Below, in pieces: positions 62,546 to 64,000 of a stretch of 64,000 nucleotides of DNA (its first letter is position 1; every line of letters starts with the position of its first letter). The stretch is taken from contig CAVSBW010000008.1 of assembly GCA_963726295.1 (NCBI GenBank), forward strand, positions 124,001 to 188,000, read 5' to 3'. The stretch is from DASSQJ01 sp963726295. GTDB lineage: Bacteria > Actinomycetota > Actinomycetes > Actinomycetales > Dermatophilaceae. The position numbers and the translations under genes were made by a program. The notes beneath the pieces were generated by a model, which did no database searches, had not been told where the DNA came from, and was given only the letters and a program-made list of their open reading frames with translations.

Positions 62546-62779
62546 GTGGTGAGCGACGAGCAGAACCAGAAGTGGGCGGACGAGGCCGAGGGCGGCTACG
62601 ACGTCGATGCGCTCAAGCGTCGCGGACGCGGCCGTCCCGGACGTGGAGCGGAGCCGATGCAGGTCGTCGCTGTCCGGCTCACGGCTGAGGAGTTGGACGC
62701 GCTCGACGCGGCCGCGTCGAAGAACCAGATGAGCCGCTCCGAGGCGATCCGAGCCGCACTGGCGCACTTCGCCGCGTGA
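62546..62779 (+). CDS. Ribbon-helix-helix (CopG-like) antitoxin
   Basis: A 77-residue protein. The C-terminal 45 residues form a ribbon-helix-helix DNA-binding fold (MQVVAVRLTAEELDALDAAASKNQMSRSEAIRAALAHFA), and the N-terminal half (DEQNQKWADEAEGGYDVDALKRRGRGRPGRG) is acidic then basic, the part that would bind a toxin. The stop overlaps the next gene's GTG by 4 nt. GTG 62546 is the probable start, leaderless from TATACG. The arrangement is that of a type II toxin-antitoxin operon, but its toxin is broken. Confidence 0.8.
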   Translation: MVSDEQNQKWADEAEGGYDVDALKRRGRGRPGRGAEPMQVVAVRLTAEELDALDAAASKNQMSRSEAIRAALAHFAA

Positions 62780-63018
62780 AGGTCCACCCCAGCGCGCTCA
62801 AGCACGGGATCGCCCCCGACGACGCCGTCCAGGCTGCCGAGTGAGCCATCTGGATCGAGCCCCTCACCGAGGAGGAGACTCCCGCCCGAGAACTCCGCCT
62901 CGGCTTCGACACCGGCGCTCGACTGCTCGAGACCGTCGTGCTCATCCTCGACAGCGGTGAAGAGATCGTCATCCACGCGATGCCGGCCCGGAGGGAGTAC
63001 CTCGACCTGCTGCCATGA
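62776..63018 (+). pseudogene. Toxin-like partner gene interrupted by an in-frame TGA
   Basis: The frame from GTG 62776 reads VKVHPSALKHGIAPDDAVQAAE, then TGA at 62842-62844, then AIWIEPLTEEETPARELRL and onward to LDLLP and a normal stop at 63018. Both sides of the TGA read as one 80-residue protein, and a Trp (TGG) at the stop position is the most likely ancestor. This matches the small protein usually coupled to this RHH antitoxin type in actinomycetes. A single G-to-A change would explain the loss. It suggests relaxed selection while the antitoxin is still intact. Confidence 0.75.
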
Positions 63019-63060
63019 CCACCACCAGTAGCCCGTCTGGCGGCGAGGTGGGCCACTTGC

Positions 63061-63186
63061 CTACCGCTCGCTTATCCCCAACCTCTTGCACACCGTCGGG
63101 ACCGTCGATCCCTGCGCCTGCAGCTTCTCCGCCTCCCGCAGCTTCGCCACGATCTGCTCCGCCGTGAACCTCTTGCCCGCAGCCAC
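63061..63186 (-). mobile_element. Truncated IS3-family OrfA (transposase helix-turn-helix)
   Basis: Read from GTG 63186, the 41 residues AAGKRFTAEQIVAKLREAEKL, then QAQGSTVPTVCKRLGISER, end at a TAG. They match the start of the IS3-family OrfA HTH domain; the normal continuation and all of OrfB are missing. This is a decayed insertion sequence cut at its 3' side. Confidence 0.75.
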
Positions 63187-63237
63187 CTCGCACCTCCATC
63201 AGCACTCTCATGATCGACGAGCACTCACACACGAGAT

Positions 63238-63262
63238 GGACCAGATTTCGGGGGGCCGGACA
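63238..63262 (-). mobile_element. Probable terminal repeat of the IS3-family element
   Basis: On the minus strand this begins TGTCCGGCCCCCCGAAATC, the TG-started, C-rich form common for IS3-family ends. It lies 52 nt upstream of the OrfA start, as expected for the left end. No matching right end was found. Confidence 0.45.
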
Positions 63263-63590
63263 CGAACTATGTACGGCTTGGACAACAGCCATGATCAACT
63301 GAAGGTCCCCCGCTTGCGGGAGAGGTCACGGGCCCTACCGCGTCACCGCGAATGGCCGGCGAGCCCTCCAAGTCGCCGACAAATACCCTCAGCGACGCCC
63401 TCATGTTCGTATCAACTGCGGAACTCGGGAGACCGCCACCCCCGAACCTATCGCCTTCGTCATCGCCGGCCACGGCGACGGCGACGGCGGGTCCAAACCT
63501 ACGAGCCATACGACGGATAGCTCCGATGCGCGTCCGTCGCTTTCGCCACGGTTTCATCTCCCGGCCCTCGAGCTGACTCTGAACCGGGCA

Positions 63591-63743
63591 CTATAACATC
63601 TTGCCGCCCACCTTCGCTTCGATCTCCTCGAGCCAAGATAGATTGCCCCGGTCGAGGGGCCCCCCATAAATGATCCAGCGGCTCCCCAGCAAGTAGACGA
63701 AGTCCTTTGGGAACTTCGGGTCCTGCATCGCCGCGTCGATCAC
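63591..63743 (-). CDS. Small open frame, possible C-terminal gene remnant
   Basis: Fifty residues from GTG 63743: VIDAAMQDPKFPKDFVYLLG, then WIIYGGPLDRGNLSWLEEIEAKVGG. The mix of aromatic and charged residues reads like a folded protein end, but a TAA stop lies three codons upstream of the GTG and no good ribosome site is present. It may be the tail of a lost gene. No family recognised. Confidence 0.35.
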   Translation of the reverse strand: MIDAAMQDPKFPKDFVYLLGSRWIIYGGPLDRGNLSWLEEIEAKVGGKML

Positions 63744-63947
63744 AACCCTTTACCCAACCAAGGGCCGTTCATGACCAACTGGAATCACAACTCAGGCTCT
63801 GCCCTGGGACGCGACCGCTGCTCGATACCCGCCCGGTGACGCGGACCCCACGTCCTCTCGTCCCATGACTTGTGACGTCCTGTGACGAGTCCACAGACCC
63901 GTCCCCTGACCACGCGGGCGAAGCCTCTACATCGAGCGGCACGCATG

Positions 63948-63962
63948 CTACGAAGTTCGTAG
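63948..63962. repeat. 15-bp palindrome
   Basis: CTACGAA-G-TTCGTAG, a perfect 7-1-7 palindrome. It lies 3 nt before a hairpin. It could be a regulator or recombinase site; no partner copy was seen in the window. Confidence 0.4.
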
Positions 63963-63965
63963 GTC

Positions 63966-63987
63966 GGTCCGCCCACGAGGGCGGGCC
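63966..63987. terminator. Terminator-like hairpin
   Basis: GGTCCGCCC-ACGA-GGGCGGGCC forms a 9-bp stem with one G-U pair, followed by GTCGTTTCC. It may end a gene lying to the right of the window on the minus strand or mark an old terminator. Confidence 0.45.
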
Positions 63988-64000
63988 GAACGTCGTTTCC

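Larger units (their letters stand above)
63263..64000. other. Gene-poor right edge, mostly degraded sequence
   Basis: About 740 bases with no convincing full gene. Frames of 60-100 residues exist but lack domains and consistent codon bias. A small minus-strand frame (63591-63743), a perfect palindrome (63948-63962) and a hairpin (63966-63987) are listed separately. The lower GC and lack of coding continue the character of the integrated segment. Confidence 0.5.

Noticed and set aside
62842..62844. Selenocysteine or programmed TGA readthrough in the toxin-like gene
   Set aside because: No SECIS-like hairpin is apparent after the TGA and Trp fits the position; a nonsense mutation is simpler.

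Overview
The window is very GC-rich DNA with strong G/C at third codon positions and many GTG starts. It carries an F420-type PPOX oxidoreductase, a DUF664 DinB-like protein, a GAF-ANTAR regulator, a DUF3516 helicase and an IdeR-type iron box. Together these point to a high-GC actinomycete (Actinomycetota), most like a Micrococcales/Intrasporangiaceae-type chromosome. Genus cannot be read from the sequence alone.

Layout. 1-6.4 kb: housekeeping and stress genes (partial DinB-like protein, hexapeptide acyltransferase-like protein, AAA ATPase, Fpg/Nei glycosylase, App1-like phosphatase, GAF-ANTAR regulator, fructosamine-kinase-like protein). 6.5-13.6 kb, minus strand: a peptide/glutamine/acid-transport block (small hypothetical, GltS-like membrane protein, SLC13 permease with an RCK_C-like insert, M17 aminopeptidase, glutaminase, AI-2E exporter). 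13.7-20.3 kb: HPr-kinase/PqqD-like fusion, UbiB kinase, dienelactone hydrolase, DUF1801 protein, MazG-like pyrophosphohydrolase, LON-substrate-binding protein and a CPA1 Na+/H+ antiporter. 20.5-28.2 kb: a nine-gene Mrp/Mbh-like antiporter operon with three NuoL/M/N-like subunits and no full-length MrpA; the MrpA tail (DUF4040) is fused to MrpB. 28.4-31.6 kb: DEAD-box RNA helicase, NagA, M50-type protease.

31.7-38.4 kb is the most distinctive region. An IclR regulator and an amidohydrolase diverge from a tightly overlapping operon that encodes a CaiB/BaiF CoA-transferase, a citryl-CoA-lyase-like protein, both subunits of a LigAB-type extradiol dioxygenase and a quinone-oxidoreductase-like dehydrogenase. 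The divergent promoter holds two CGGAC-N4-GTCCG palindromes and a longer dyad. Usual lower-pathway genes (aldolase, hydratase, lactonase) are absent, so a CoA-ester route after ring cleavage is a reasonable hypothesis.

38.5-60.9 kb is mixed: a large secreted ExeM/NucH nuclease, aldo/keto reductase, acyl-CoA dehydrogenase, DUF885 protein, an Asp-box propeller, a frameshifted MscS channel, a DUF3516 helicase, a flavin monooxygenase divergent from a MarR regulator over a clear operator, an SDR coupled to a stand-alone E2 acyltransferase domain, an iron-regulated bfd-bfr pair, and a frameshifted condensation-domain protein.

From about 61.5 kb to the right edge the sequence changes character: lower GC, few genes and remnants. 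It begins at a 23-bp copy of a tRNA(Leu)-like 3' end, as expected for one end of an integrated element. It carries a DUF6933 gene, a ribbon-helix-helix antitoxin followed by a toxin-like gene killed by an in-frame TGA, and a truncated IS3-family OrfA with one probable IS end. No CRISPR array, rRNA or complete tRNA was seen.
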